Shown here: piece after piece, positions 1-9,029 of the stretch
How positions within the stretch are numbered: the stretch's first letter is position 1
Layout of the letters: every line of letters starts with the position of its first letter
From: Candidatus Latescibacterota bacterium
GTDB lineage: Bacteria > Krumholzibacteriota > Krumholzibacteriia > LZORAL124-64-63
Length of the DNA stretch: 64,000 nt
NCBI GenBank assembly: GCA_030658975.1
Contig: JAUSBL010000002.1
Location: 1 to 64,000, forward strand
Reading direction: 5' to 3'
Position numbers and translations under genes: made by a program
The notes under the pieces: model-generated
Told to the model about the DNA's origin: nothing
Database searches by the model: none
The model's input: only the letters and a program-made list of their open reading frames with translations

Positions 1-117
1 AACCCCGCCCCGCCCCTCCGGCAACGCCTACGGGCGCGGACAAATCCCGCTCCGGGACCTATATTGACGGCATTCAGCAGTTGCAGCGCGGTCACCTCAG
101 GTCAGGATGGTGTTCCC

Positions 118-576
118 ATGCCGACGATCCGCCATCTGCTCTTCGCGGGTTTGCTCGCGGTCCTGTTCGTCCCCGCTGTCGTGGCAGCCGACGAAGCTGC
201 GGTCGACGTCGCGACGCTGGAGGCCGAACTGCGCGCGGCCGAGACGGCCTTCGCCAAGTCGATGGCCGACCGCGACCTCGCGGCGTTCACCTCGTTCCTG
301 GCCGAGGACGCGGTCTTCTTCGGGGGGCGCGGGATCCTGCGCGGGCGCGAAGCCGTGGCCGCCGGCTGGGCGCGCTTCTTCGAGGGGGACACAGCACCCT
401 TCGCCTGGGCGCCCCAGGATGTGGCGGTGCTCGCGTCCGGACAACTGGGCCTCTCGAGCGGCCCCGTCACCGCACCTGACGGCTCGCCGTCCGGCTTCTT
501 CACCTCGACCTGGCGACGCACGGCCGACGGCCGCTGGGAGATCATCCTGGACCGCGGCTGCCCGCCCTGCGAGTAG
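118..576 (+). CDS. Exported SnoaL/DUF4440-like (NTF2 fold) protein
   Basis: The 152-residue product begins with a signal peptide (charged MPTIRH, hydrophobic LLFAGLLAVLFVPAVVA, likely cleavage after AxA). Residues about 30-150 read as an NTF2-like small domain: an amphipathic helix with AETAFAKSMADRDLAAFTSF, then EDAVFFGG, GREAVAAGW and a closing STWRRTADGRWEIILD strand, as in the DUF4440/SnoaL-like family. In-frame codons exist upstream at 64, but the signal peptide fixes the ATG used here. Members are often hydrolase-like or ligand-binding periplasmic proteins; no catalytic role can be assigned. It is convergent with sat, and a GC hairpin lies between the two genes. Confidence 0.75.
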   Translation: MPTIRHLLFAGLLAVLFVPAVVAADEAAVDVATLEAELRAAETAFAKSMADRDLAAFTSFLAEDAVFFGGRGILRGREAVAAGWARFFEGDTAPFAWAPQDVAVLASGQLGLSSGPVTAPDGSPSGFFTSTWRRTADGRWEIILDRGCPPCE

Positions 577-595
577 CCGCCCAGCCGAATCGGTG

Positions 596-620
596 GCGGC
601 CGGGAGATCTTCCCGGCCGC
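596..620. terminator. Hairpin between convergent genes
   Basis: A perfect 10-bp inverted repeat (GCGGCCGGGA with TCCCGGCCGC) around a 5-nt loop sits between the convergent SnoaL-like gene and sat. It has no T-run on either side, so it is a likely but not canonical intrinsic terminator. Confidence 0.5.
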
Positions 621-623
621 GGA

Positions 624-1862
624 TCACTTCTTCTTCTCGGTCCCCTTGCCCGTCGCCGCGTCGTGCAGCTTGACCTCGACGCGGTCCCCGGCGTCCAGGC
701 CGGCGTAGTATTCCTTCAGGATCGCCAGCACCTCGGGGCGCGAGAACTCGGGCGGGATCTCGCCGCCCTCGCTGAGGCCCTTGCGCAGGGCGGTGCCGGA
801 GAGGAACAGGCGGTCTTCCTTGCCGTGAGGGCAGGTGCGCATGGAGATCATGCCGCCGCACTTGTAGCACCAGAAGGTCCAGTCGATGGGCAGCATCTCG
901 ATCTCGAGCGAGCCAGCGGGGATCTCCGACCAGATGTTCTGGGCGTCGAAGGGGCCGTAGTAGTTGCCGACGCCGGCGTGGTCGCGGCCGATGATCATGT
1001 GGGTGCAGCCGAAGTTCTGGCGGAACAGGCCGTGCAGCAGGCCCTCGCGCGGCCCGGCGTAGCGCATGTCCAGCGGGTAGCCGCCCTGCAGGACGCTCTC
1101 CTTCAGGAAGTACCCGTCGACCAGCGCGTCGATGCACTTCGCGCGCACGTCGGCGGGGATGTCGCCCGGCTTCAGGTTGCCCACCAGCTGGTGGATGAAG
1201 ACGCCGTCGTTGATCTCCAGCGCGATCTTGGCCAAATACTCGTGGCTGCGGTGCATGGGGTTGCGCAGCTGCAGCGCGGCGATCGTCTTCCAGCCGCGCT
1301 CGGCGAAGATGCGGCGGCTCTCCTCGGGGCGCATGTAGAGGCCGGGGAACTCGGCCGGGAACGTGCTCTCGCTCAGCACCTTCACCGGGCCGCCGAGGTT
1401 CACGTCCTTCTGCTCCATGACCATCTTGACGCCCGGGTGCTCGGCATCGACGGTGCGGAAGACGCGCTCGCACTCGAAGGCGCGGTCGATCTCGTACTTC
1501 TCGCGCACCTCCATGGTGGCGAGGATCTCGCCCGTCTCCGGCTCGACCAGCGCGATGCCGTCGCCGCTCTTCAGCGAGCCGGCCGTGGCGCGGTCCACGC
1601 TCAGGGTGATCGGGATCGGCCAGAAGACGCCGCTCTGCAGCTTCATGTCGCGGCAGACGCCCTCCCAGTCGGCCTTGCCCATGAACCCGGTCAGCGGCGT
1701 GAAGCCGCCGATGCCCAGCATGATCAGGTCGCCGGCCTCGCGGCTGCTGATGACGACCTGCGGCAGGCCGGCGGCCCGCTTCAGTTCGGCGTCGCGGGCG
1801 GCGCCTTCCAGGAGCAGAGGCATCAGGCGGTCGCTGCCGTGCGGGCGGATCTGGCTGGACAT
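624..1862 (-). CDS. sat: Sulfate adenylyltransferase (ATP sulfurylase)
   Basis: Makes adenosine 5'-phosphosulfate and pyrophosphate from ATP and sulfate, the first step of sulfate activation. The 412 residues match the single-chain Sat family in length and order: N-terminal PUA-like part with GFTPLTGFM, nucleotide-binding [12 protein letters not shown] (QxRNPxHxxHE, carrying the HxxH motif), [12 protein letters not shown], and a zinc-type [16 protein letters not shown] segment seen in bacterial and archaeal Sat. No APS reductase or APS kinase gene lies nearby, so assimilation versus dissimilation cannot be decided. It is transcribed alone, divergent from an exported-protein gene across a 478-bp gap. 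Confidence 0.96.
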   Translation of the reverse strand: MSSQIRPHGSDRLMPLLLEGAARDAELKRAAGLPQVVISSREAGDLIMLGIGGFTPLTGFMGKADWEGVCRDMKLQSGVFWPIPITLSVDRATAGSLKSGDGIALVEPETGEILATMEVREKYEIDRAFECERVFRTVDAEHPGVKMVMEQKDVNLGGPVKVLSESTFPAEFPGLYMRPEESRRIFAERGWKTIAALQLRNPMHRSHEYLAKIALEINDGVFIHQLVGNLKPGDIPADVRAKCIDALVDGYFLKESVLQGGYPLDMRYAGPREGLLHGLFRQNFGCTHMIIGRDHAGVGNYYGPFDAQNIWSEIPAGSLEIEMLPIDWTFWCYKCGGMISMRTCPHGKEDRLFLSGTALRKGLSEGGEIPPEFSRPEVLAILKEYYAGLDAGDRVEVKLHDAATGKGTEKKK

Positions 1863-2340
1863 GGTCGGGTTCCCTTCGCGTGGGTGTGCTCGGTGCCGGC
1901 GAAATGTAGCGCGGCGCGGCGGGTTTGTCAGGTCGCAGACGGACGCGGGCGGGCGCGGCGTTCCGGCGGGGCGGCGGCGACGACGAACGGGCCGGCAACC
2001 CCTTGGACCACAAGAGTCTGTCCGCGAGGCCGCCGGCCCCGTTGACGGCGCTCCCCGCCCGGCGCTAGTGTCGTCCCCTCGAGGGCTGCGGAGCCAGACC
2101 AGCCCCGCCCTCGCACCGGCCGCGCGCCCTCGCTCCTCGCTCCCGAGCCTCCGTCTCCGAGACTCTGACTCCTCCCCGCCTGCGACGCGGACACGCGGCG
2201 CTTCCGCGCGTTCCGCACCGGCCGTTGCACACGGGTGGAGTTCGACGCCGGCGGCGCGTCCGAGGGAGGGACGCCCGGCGGCTCTTGCCGGCCGGCGAAG
2301 GTCGCCGGTCGGCCGCGGTCAAGCTGCAAGGGGGTCGAAC
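1863..2340. other. Divergent intergenic region, no gene seen
   Basis: This GC-rich gap separates sat (leftward) from the exported-protein gene at 2341 (rightward). Frames crossing it give only Arg/Pro/Ala-rich translations typical of non-coding high-GC DNA. It should hold both promoters, but no clear -35/-10 pair, riboswitch or repeat is visible. Confidence 0.5.
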
Positions 2341-3144
2341 ATGTACCACAAGCTATGTGCCGTTCTCTGCCTGGTCGCGGCCGCGGTCCTGCTGCCGCCC
2401 GCGACCGCCGCGGCGCAGGGCGGCCTCGAGGTCGCCCTCGTCGAGTGGGAGACGCAGGGCGCCATGGTCGCCTTCCACATCCGGTTCCACAACGCGGGCA
2501 CCCAGACCACCGGAACGGCGACGGGCGAACTCTTCTCGCAGGAGTACGGCGCCTTCCTGCCCGACTTCGGCGTCATCGGCACCTTCGATGTGCCGCCCAT
2601 CCTGCCGGACAGCTTCTTCGACGTGTTCCTGGATGCCCCGCGGGAGGAACTGCCCCCCTCGGCCGCCGAGAACCTGCCCTGGCTCATGCCGACCGGGAAC
2701 AAGGACTACTGCGGGCCCGACGATCACTGGGACGGCAACGTGGACATCATCTGGTTCTTCAACGGCCTCCCCGGCGGCCAGGTCAACGCCCACTTCGGCA
2801 ATCTGCTGGTCTGCCCGGGCTTCGGCCACTCCTACATCCATGTGGTCACGATGTGCCCGGGGTGGGCCGGCTGGTGGTTCGCCGGCGTGTGCGCCGGCTG
2901 GAACGTGGCGCTGGTGAACGAGGACCTGTCGCCGGCGCCCAACCCGGTGCCGCCGGGCTGGAGCGGGCACATCGCCGTGTCGGCCGACGCGACCGTGGCC
3001 TTCGGCGCGGTCTGCTGCTTCGCGCTCAACTTCAACTGCGGCGGCGTCGTGACGCCGGTGAACCTCTGCGCGACGACCTGCGACTGCGGCGCGGTCGCCG
3101 ACGAGCCGACGAGCTGGGGCGCCATCAAGAGCATGTACCGGTGA
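2341..3144 (+). CDS. Exported protein of unknown function with WGAIKSMYR tail
   Basis: Product of 267 residues. AAGGGGG lies 7 nt before the ATG. The signal peptide is MYHKLCAVLCLVAAAVLLPP with cleavage near AAAQ. The mature part starts with a beta-rich segment (VALVEWETQGAMVAFHIRFH) resembling a CARDB/Ig-like repeat, followed by an aromatic, cysteine-containing middle and a Cys-rich end with many paired Cys (CC, CATTCDCG), suggesting disulfides outside the cytoplasm. The last residues are DEPTSWGAIKSMYR, one of seven related C-terminal tails in this window. I do not recognise a catalytic family. Confidence 0.8.
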   Translation: MYHKLCAVLCLVAAAVLLPPATAAAQGGLEVALVEWETQGAMVAFHIRFHNAGTQTTGTATGELFSQEYGAFLPDFGVIGTFDVPPILPDSFFDVFLDAPREELPPSAAENLPWLMPTGNKDYCGPDDHWDGNVDIIWFFNGLPGGQVNAHFGNLLVCPGFGHSYIHVVTMCPGWAGWWFAGVCAGWNVALVNEDLSPAPNPVPPGWSGHIAVSADATVAFGAVCCFALNFNCGGVVTPVNLCATTCDCGAVADEPTSWGAIKSMYR

Positions 3145-3160
3145 GGATCCGGTGACGGAT

Positions 3161-3186
3161 GGGGCGCGGCCGCCGGTCCGCGCCCC
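3161..3186. terminator. Hairpin between convergent genes
   Basis: GGGGCGCGG pairs with CCGCGCCCC around an 8-nt loop, directly between the stop codons of the exported protein and pgi. There is no clear T-run; it probably serves both strands. Confidence 0.5.
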
Positions 3187-3189
3187 GCT

Positions 3190-4482
3190 TCAGGCGGGCT
3201 TGCCCAGCAGCCGGAACATCTCGCGCTTGTAGGCCTCGACACCGGGCTGGTCGAAGGGGTTCACCCCCAGCAGGCGCCCGCTGACCGCCACGGCCTTCTC
3301 GAAGAAGAAGAGCAGCCCGCCGACGCTCCACTCGTCCAGCGTCGCCAGTTCCATGCCGATGGTCGGCAGCCCCCCCTCGCGGTGGGCGGCGCGCGTGCCG
3401 GCGAAAGCCCGGGCGTTGATGTCGTCCAGGGAGCGGCCCTCGAGGTAACCGAGGCCGTCGCCGCGATCCGCCGAGGCCGGCACGACCAGCGTGGAGTCGG
3501 TCTCGCGTACGGTCAGGAAGGTCTCGAACAGCTCGCGGCGGCCGTCCTGCAGGTACTGGCCGAGGCTGTGCAGGTCGGTCGTGAAGCGGCACGACGCCGG
3601 GAAGATGCCGCGGCCCTGCTTGCCCTCGCTCTCGCCGAAGAGCTGCTTCCACCACTCCTGCAGCGGCCCGAGGTCGCTGTGGAAGGTGCTGAGCACCTCG
3701 GTCGTGAAACCGGCCTCGTAGAGCCGGTGGCGCGCCACGGCGTAGAGGTGGGCGGGGTTGTCGGCGAGCACGGGGTTCTCGCAGGTCGCCGCCATGGCGG
3801 CGGCCCCGTCCAGCAGGCGGCGGACGTCCAGCCCGGCGACCGCCAGCGGCCACAGGCCCACCGGGGTCAGCACCGAGAAGCGACCGCCCACGTCGTCGGG
3901 GATCACATAGGTGTCCCAGCCCTCGGCGTCGGCCAGGGCGCGCAGGGCGCCGCGCGAGGCGTCGGTGATCGCGGTGATGCGGCGGCGCTCGCCCTCGCGG
4001 CCGTAGCGCTCCTGCAGCGCGGCGCGGAACAGGCGGAACGAAACGGCCGGCTCCAGTGTTGTACCGGACTTGGAGATCACGCACAGCCGCACGTCGCGTC
4101 CCTCGATGCGCCGCAGCAGGCGGCGCAGGCCGGCGGCGCACAGGTGCGTGCCGGCGAACAGGATCTCGGGTCCGGACGTGCGGTCGGTCAGGGCATGCAG
4201 GACGGCTTCGGCCCCCAGATAGGAACCGCCGATGCCGATCACCACCACGACGTCGCCGTCGCCCCTGGCCGCCTCGGCGGCGTCCCGCAGACGGTCCAGG
4301 TCGGGGCCGGCCGCGGTGCGCGGCAGGTCGAGCCAACCCAGGAAATCGGCGCCGGGACCCTCGCGGCGGGCCAGTTCCGCGCCGATCGTCCGCACGCGGT
4401 CGCCGCAGGCGTCGATCGCGCCGCGGTCGAGGAAGGGCTCCAGGCCCGTCAGATCGAGGGAAAGGGCGCGGACGTCCGGCAT
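3190..4482 (-). CDS. pgi: Glucose-6-phosphate isomerase
   Basis: Interconverts glucose-6-phosphate and fructose-6-phosphate in glycolysis and gluconeogenesis. The 430-residue product has the phosphosugar-binding IGIGGSYLGAEA, SKSGTTLEPAVSFR (SIS domain), and the C-terminal VNPFDQPGVEAYKREMF signature with the catalytic lysine. The length fits the shorter Bacillus/Thermus-type enzyme rather than the 550-residue proteobacterial form. The start was chosen because GGGAGG precedes this ATG by about 6 nt; the 70 codons of open frame upstream have no family similarity. It is divergent from the M1 peptidase gene. Confidence 0.95.
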   Translation of the reverse strand: MPDVRALSLDLTGLEPFLDRGAIDACGDRVRTIGAELARREGPGADFLGWLDLPRTAAGPDLDRLRDAAEAARGDGDVVVVIGIGGSYLGAEAVLHALTDRTSGPEILFAGTHLCAAGLRRLLRRIEGRDVRLCVISKSGTTLEPAVSFRLFRAALQERYGREGERRRITAITDASRGALRALADAEGWDTYVIPDDVGGRFSVLTPVGLWPLAVAGLDVRRLLDGAAAMAATCENPVLADNPAHLYAVARHRLYEAGFTTEVLSTFHSDLGPLQEWWKQLFGESEGKQGRGIFPASCRFTTDLHSLGQYLQDGRRELFETFLTVRETDSTLVVPASADRGDGLGYLEGRSLDDINARAFAGTRAAHREGGLPTIGMELATLDEWSVGGLLFFFEKAVAVSGRLLGVNPFDQPGVEAYKREMFRLLGKPA

Positions 4483-4651
4483 CGGTTCCTCCCGGCGGCA
4501 CCCGGCCGGAAACCTGGTCGCGGATTCCCGCAGGTGCGAAAGCTGCATGAGTGTATTAGCATTGCCCCTTGGCGCGTCGGGCGCGGCATCCTGCATTGTG
4601 AGCCAGACAACTCGAGGAGACAACTGGGTTCTTTGCGACCGCAACTCTGAA

Positions 4652-6817
4652 ATGCACACATCGCCCAAGACATACACCGGCCTGATCGCCACCTTGCTGT
4701 GCGTCGCGCTCCTGTCGCCCGTCGCGGGCTTCGCCGCGCCCGCCGCCGAAAAGGCCCTGGACGATCACATCCTGACTGACCAGAGTCCCGACTCCTGGGC
4801 GTACGAAGGCAAGGCGCGGGCCCTGGCCGCCGCCGCCGCCGCCGGCCGGATGACCGAGATGACGCCCGAGCAGGCCGCGATCGACGTCCTGCACTACGTG
4901 CTGTACCTCGGCGTGGACATCGCGCAGGAAACCCTGAACGGTGCCTGCCTCATCACCTTCACGCCGGTCGAGCCCGGCGTCGGCGAACTGGTCCTGGACT
5001 ACGTCGCCGGAATGGGCGTCGGCACCGTCGGCGCGATCGACGGGACGTTCACCCCGCTGGCCTGGGAGCGCGACGGCGACCTGCTGCGCACGCAACTGGC
5101 GACGCCCGTCTCGCCCGGCGACACGCTGACCGTCCTGGTGACGTTCGACGGCGCGCCGCAACCCGACGGGCTCTTCGGCTTCCAGTTCAAGACGCGGCCC
5201 GGCGGCGGGCCGATCGCCGCCAGCCTCAGCGAACCCTGGAGCGCCCGCTCCTGGTGGCCGTGCAAGGACTACCCCCTGGACAAGGCCACCTGCGACATCA
5301 TGCTGACGGTGCCCGCGGGCCTGATCGGCGTCTCCAACGGCGCGCCGCTGGCCGAGCCGCCGCCGCATCCCTACCTGAACGGCGCCGCCGCCGCATCCCC
5401 GCCCGGCTCGCCCCTGCCGGATCGCAACGACGCGACGACCGACCTTTTCTGCTGGCGCGAGGCGCAGCCCATCAGCACCTACCACCTGTCGGTCGCCGTC
5501 AGCGACTACGTCGTGCTGCAGGAGACCTACCGCGGCCTGGACGGCAACCTCCAGCTGACCCATTTCGTCTATCCCGACCTCGTCGAGGAAGCCCTCGTCG
5601 ATTTCGACAACCTCGGCGACATGATGGCCTTCTGCGAGGAGAAGTTCGGAGCCTACCCCTACCCGCACGAGAAGTACGGCATGGCCCTGTTCGAGTGGCA
5701 AGGCGCCATGGAGCACCCCACGGCCACCTCGTACGGCTCGCACTTCGTGCGCGGCGACCACTTCTTCGACACCATCGTCATGCACGAGCTGTCCCACCAG
5801 TGGTTCGGCAACAAGGTCACCTGCGCCGACTGGACCCACATCTGGCTGAACGAGGGTTTCGCGACCTACGTCGAGGGCCTGTGGCGCGAGCACAACTCCG
5901 GCCCGAACGCCCTGAAGTGGTTCATGAAGGCCCGCAGCATCTTCACGTGGTGGGACACCCCCCTGCTGCGGGAAGCCGGCGTCGCGGATCCCTGGTACTA
6001 CTTCGATAATCTGGTCTACCACAAGGGCGCCTGGGTGCTGCACATGTTGCGGCGGGTGCTCGGCGACCAGATGTTCTTCGACTGCCTGCGCGATTACATC
6101 ACGAACCGCGACCACACCCACACGACGGTGTCCACCGCGGACTTCGTCAGCTCGTGCGAGCGCACCAGCCGCCGGCAGCTCGACTGGTTCTTCGACCAGT
6201 GGCTCCTGCGCACCACCCACCCCGAGCTGTCCCTGTCCTGGCTCTACGAGACGGAGCCCGGGCACAACGTGCTGCACATCGACCTGCACCAGACCCAGCC
6301 ACCGGATCCCCTGACCGGCGACGCCCCCTTCATCTTCCCGCTGGACCTGACGCTCGCCACGGCCGCCGGGGACACCCTGGTGACCCTGTGGGTGGACCGG
6401 CGGGTCATGGACTTCCGGCTGCCCGTCAGCGCCGCGGTGACCGCAGTGACGGTCGATCCCAACGGATGGCTGCTGCACTCCGCCGACGTCATCGTCGCGG
6501 TGGGCGACAGCGGCGCGAGTCCGGGCCTGACCCTGCAGCCCCCCTTGCCCAACCCCTTCCACGGCCGCGGCGTCCTGCGCTGGCGGACCGCCACCGAGAG
6601 CAGCGACCGCCTCGAGATCCACGACCTCCGCGGCCGCCTCGTCCACGAGCACAGCCTGCCCCCCGCTCCCGCCGGCGAACGCTCCGCGATCTGGGACGGT
6701 CACGACCGGGACGGGCGCGCCTGCCCGGCCGGCGTCTACTTCGCCACCCTCGTCAGCAGCCCCCGGGACGGGACCGGGGCGGACCGCCGCACCGTCAAGA
6801 TCACCCTCGCCCGTTGA
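4652..6817 (+). CDS. Exported M1 family aminopeptidase with FlgD/T9SS-like tail
   Basis: A 721-residue secreted gluzincin. A signal peptide (IATLLCVALLSPVAGFA) is followed by an M1 N-terminal beta domain, the substrate loop QGAMEHPT (a bacterial variant of GAMEN), and zinc ligands HELSH at 378-382 with E401 in WLNEGFATYVEG, the correct 18-residue spacing. The last ~80 residues are a FlgD-like sorting domain: NPFHGRGVLRW, IHDLRGRLV, WDGHDRDGRACPAGVYFATL and a final VKITLAR strand. It likely trims N-terminal residues from peptides at the cell surface or outside the cell. The upstream open frame is antisense to pgi; the start here gives the signal peptide. Confidence 0.93.
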   Translation: MHTSPKTYTGLIATLLCVALLSPVAGFAAPAAEKALDDHILTDQSPDSWAYEGKARALAAAAAAGRMTEMTPEQAAIDVLHYVLYLGVDIAQETLNGACLITFTPVEPGVGELVLDYVAGMGVGTVGAIDGTFTPLAWERDGDLLRTQLATPVSPGDTLTVLVTFDGAPQPDGLFGFQFKTRPGGGPIAASLSEPWSARSWWPCKDYPLDKATCDIMLTVPAGLIGVSNGAPLAEPPPHPYLNGAAAASPPGSPLPDRNDATTDLFCWREAQPISTYHLSVAVSDYVVLQETYRGLDGNLQLTHFVYPDLVEEALVDFDNLGDMMAFCEEKFGAYPYPHEKYGMALFEWQGAMEHPTATSYGSHFVRGDHFFDTIVMHELSHQWFGNKVTCADWTHIWLNEGFATYVEGLWREHNSGPNALKWFMKARSIFTWWDTPLLREAGVADPWYYFDNLVYHKGAWVLHMLRRVLGDQMFFDCLRDYITNRDHTHTTVSTADFVSSCERTSRRQLDWFFDQWLLRTTHPELSLSWLYETEPGHNVLHIDLHQTQPPDPLTGDAPFIFPLDLTLATAAGDTLVTLWVDRRVMDFRLPVSAAVTAVTVDPNGWLLHSADVIVAVGDSGASPGLTLQPPLPNPFHGRGVLRWRTATESSDRLEIHDLRGRLVHEHSLPPAPAGERSAIWDGHDRDGRACPAGVYFATLVSSPRDGTGADRRTVKITLAR

Positions 6818-6891
6818 CATCGCCCGCGCGGGGCGCATCCTTGGGGCTGACCCGCGGCCCCCGGCTCCCATCCCTCGTCGACGGAGACCCC

Positions 6892-8133
6892 GTGCACGAC
6901 AGCCTCCCGACCGACGGCGACCGTACGGTCATCAGCGCCCACTACGCGGAGATCGCCCTGAAGGGCAAGAACCGCCACCTGTTCCTGCTGCGCCTGCGCA
7001 ACAACATGATGGCGCAATTGCGCGGCGAGCCCGTGGTCGCCATCAACCACATCGAGAGCCGCCTGCTGCTGCGCCTGGGCGACCCGGCCGCCGCGCTGCG
7101 CGCCGCCGCGAAGCTGCAGCGGGTGCCCGGCATCCAGAACCTGTCGCTGGCCGCGTCGGTGGCGCGCACCGGCGACGACGAGGCCGACCTGGACCACGCC
7201 GGCGCGATCGCCGCCGCGATGACCCGCCGCGAGGCGGGCGGCGCCCGCACCTTCAAGGTGGACACGCGCCGCTCCGACCGGGCGTTCCCGGTGCCCTCGC
7301 CGCAGATCAGCGCGCGCCTGGGCGCCGCGATCGTCATGGCGACCGCCCTGCCCGTGGACCTCCACGCTCCCGAGTTCACGGTCCACGTGCTGGTGATGAA
7401 GCGGGAGATCCTGATCTTCGCGCAGAAGCTGCCCGGCTGCGGCGGCCTGCCCGTCGGCTCCAGCGGCCGCGTCACGGTCCTGATGTCGGGGGGGATCGAC
7501 TCGCCGGTGGCGGCCTGGATGATGATGCGGCGGGGCTGCCGCCCCGAGTTCGTGCACTTCTACCCGGGGCGCGGCGTCGCCGAGGCCGACTCCGCCAAGA
7601 TCGAGCGCCTGGTCGCCGTCCTGGCCGGCTACGCCCCCCAGCCGCTGGTGCTGCACCTGGTGCCGTCCTACCCGTACGAGGCGCGCGCCGTGGGCGCGGT
7701 CGAGGACGCCTACGACATGGTGCTGTTCCGGCGCTACATGTTCAAGACGGCGGTGCGCTTCGCGCGGCGGGAGAACTGCCAGGCGGTGATCGCCGGCGAC
7801 AGCGTCGGCCAGGTCGCCAGCCAGACCCTGCCCAACCTCGCGGCGATCACCCCGGACATCCGGCTGCCGATCCTGCGGCCGCTGATCGGCATGGACAAGC
7901 TCGAGATCACCGCGCTGAGCCGCCGCATCGGCGTCTACGACATCTCCATCGAGCCGCACCGCGACTGCTGCTCGATCCGCTCGCCGCGGCCGGTGCTCAA
8001 CGCCCGCGCCGTGCACCTGCTGGAGCTGTCGGAACGGATCGGCCTGGACGAGGCGGTGAACGAGGCCCTGCACACCTCGACCAAGCTGCGGATCGGCCCG
8101 CAGGGCCGCGTCGCCGCGGAGCCGGAAGCCTGA
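6892..8133 (+). CDS. thiI: tRNA 4-thiouridine synthase ThiI (short, no rhodanese domain)
   Basis: Adenylates and thiolates uridine 8 of tRNA; homologues can also supply sulfur for thiazole synthesis. The 413 residues comprise a ferredoxin-like start (YAEIALKGKNR), a THUMP domain (about 60-165) and a PP-loop domain with SGGIDS at 199-204. It ends soon after the conserved HRDCCSIRSP segment, so it lacks the C-terminal rhodanese domain of E. coli ThiI, as in many non-enterobacterial forms; sulfur must come from another carrier. The GTG start is preceded by GGAG at about 6 nt. Earlier in-frame codons lie inside the M1 gene in another frame. Confidence 0.93.
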   Translation: MHDSLPTDGDRTVISAHYAEIALKGKNRHLFLLRLRNNMMAQLRGEPVVAINHIESRLLLRLGDPAAALRAAAKLQRVPGIQNLSLAASVARTGDDEADLDHAGAIAAAMTRREAGGARTFKVDTRRSDRAFPVPSPQISARLGAAIVMATALPVDLHAPEFTVHVLVMKREILIFAQKLPGCGGLPVGSSGRVTVLMSGGIDSPVAAWMMMRRGCRPEFVHFYPGRGVAEADSAKIERLVAVLAGYAPQPLVLHLVPSYPYEARAVGAVEDAYDMVLFRRYMFKTAVRFARRENCQAVIAGDSVGQVASQTLPNLAAITPDIRLPILRPLIGMDKLEITALSRRIGVYDISIEPHRDCCSIRSPRPVLNARAVHLLELSERIGLDEAVNEALHTSTKLRIGPQGRVAAEPEA

Positions 8134-8140
8134 TCCCCGC

Positions 8141-8800
8141 TCAGTCCGGCAGCACGCGCCGGATCGTCTCGAGGCTCTTGGTCCACCAGGGTTCGTCCAG
8201 GCTGTCGATCTGCACGCGCCCCCCCGTGGACGTCGAGTGGATGAAATCCCCGTGCCCGATGTAGATCCCCACGTGCGAGATCCGCCCCCGCCCGTTGTTG
8301 AAGCAGAGCAGGTCGCCCACGCGCAGCTCGTCCTTCGCCACGTGATGGGCGTAGCGCGCCTGCTCGACCGACGACCGCGGCAGCTCGACCCCGACCTTCT
8401 TGTAGATGAACCGCGCGAACCCGCTGCAGTCGAACCCCTTGGCCGTCGAGCCCCCGTAACGGTAGGGCGTGCCCAGGTGCTCCATGGCCAGCCGGCAGAC
8501 CTCCAGACCGTCCGCAGTCACGGCCCCGGCCTCCGGCGCCGCCGCCGCCCCGGCCAGGGTGTCGGCCGGCGTCCCCTGCGGCATGCCCGCGGGCGGCCGC
8601 CGCGACCCGCCCTGCGCCCGCTCGCGGCCGGGGCGCGACCGGTCGGGCCGATCGCTCTCGGGCCGGGCCACGGGCTGGTCGCTGAGCGGCGGCAACTGGC
8701 CGCGGCGATGGGGGGCGCAGCCGGGAGCCAGCAGGAGCAGACCTGCCAGCAGGAGCAGGAGGGTGATGGGGGAAGGGCGGTGGGGGGGGCTCTGCAACAT
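8141..8800 (-). CDS. NlpC/P60 cell-wall endopeptidase lipoprotein
   Basis: A predicted periplasmic gamma-D-glutamyl-diaminopimelate-type peptidase that cleaves peptidoglycan stems. The N-terminus has a lipoprotein signal (ITLLLLLAGLLLLAPGC, lipobox Cys). A Pro/Arg-rich linker of about 80 residues follows, then the NlpC/P60 domain with nucleophile Cys in GFDCSGFARFIYKK and catalytic His in ISHVGIYIGHGDFIH. An ATG 12 codons upstream is possible; the one chosen places the lipobox at a normal distance. The gene is convergent with thiI and divergent from the RNA methyltransferase across an AT-rich gap. Confidence 0.9.
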   Translation of the reverse strand: MLQSPPHRPSPITLLLLLAGLLLLAPGCAPHRRGQLPPLSDQPVARPESDRPDRSRPGRERAQGGSRRPPAGMPQGTPADTLAGAAAAPEAGAVTADGLEVCRLAMEHLGTPYRYGGSTAKGFDCSGFARFIYKKVGVELPRSSVEQARYAHHVAKDELRVGDLLCFNNGRGRISHVGIYIGHGDFIHSTSTGGRVQIDSLDEPWWTKSLETIRRVLPD

Positions 8801-8866
8801 GTCGGGCAGTCTACCCTCCCACTCCGCCTCTGTCATCCGGTTGTGCCGTCGAAAATGTGTCTCAGC

Positions 8867-8915
8867 TATTATGGTTCAAATATATATATATATTTATCTA
8901 TATTTCACCATAATA
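8867..8915. repeat. AT-rich inverted repeat in a divergent promoter region
   Basis: TATTATGGT (8867-8875) is matched by its perfect complement ACCATAATA (8907-8915). The pairing nearly continues inward through TCAAATATA and TATATTTC with a small bulge, enclosing a (TA)n tract. The patch is almost pure A+T in an otherwise GC-rich window and lies between the NlpC gene (leftward) and the methyltransferase gene (rightward), so it likely contains both promoters and perhaps an operator. Confidence 0.55.
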
Positions 8916-9029
8916 CGGGAGTAATCGCGGCTCTCAAACCCAGAACACAATCTCCGCGGCACAACCCTTGGATGTGGGGGGGGCGGGTGCTAGTTTGGGG
9001 GGCCTTCTCACCATTTCCAAGGATCCCAA

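Noticed and set aside
97-2013. Long leftward Arg/Pro-rich frame over the SnoaL-like and sat genes
   Set aside because: Composition is typical of a shifted frame in high-GC DNA; sat and the exported protein explain the region with clear family motifs.
5700-5730. GAMEH in place of GAMEN in the M1 peptidase as a sign of inactivity
   Set aside because: This variant is common in bacterial M1 enzymes, and all zinc ligands are intact.
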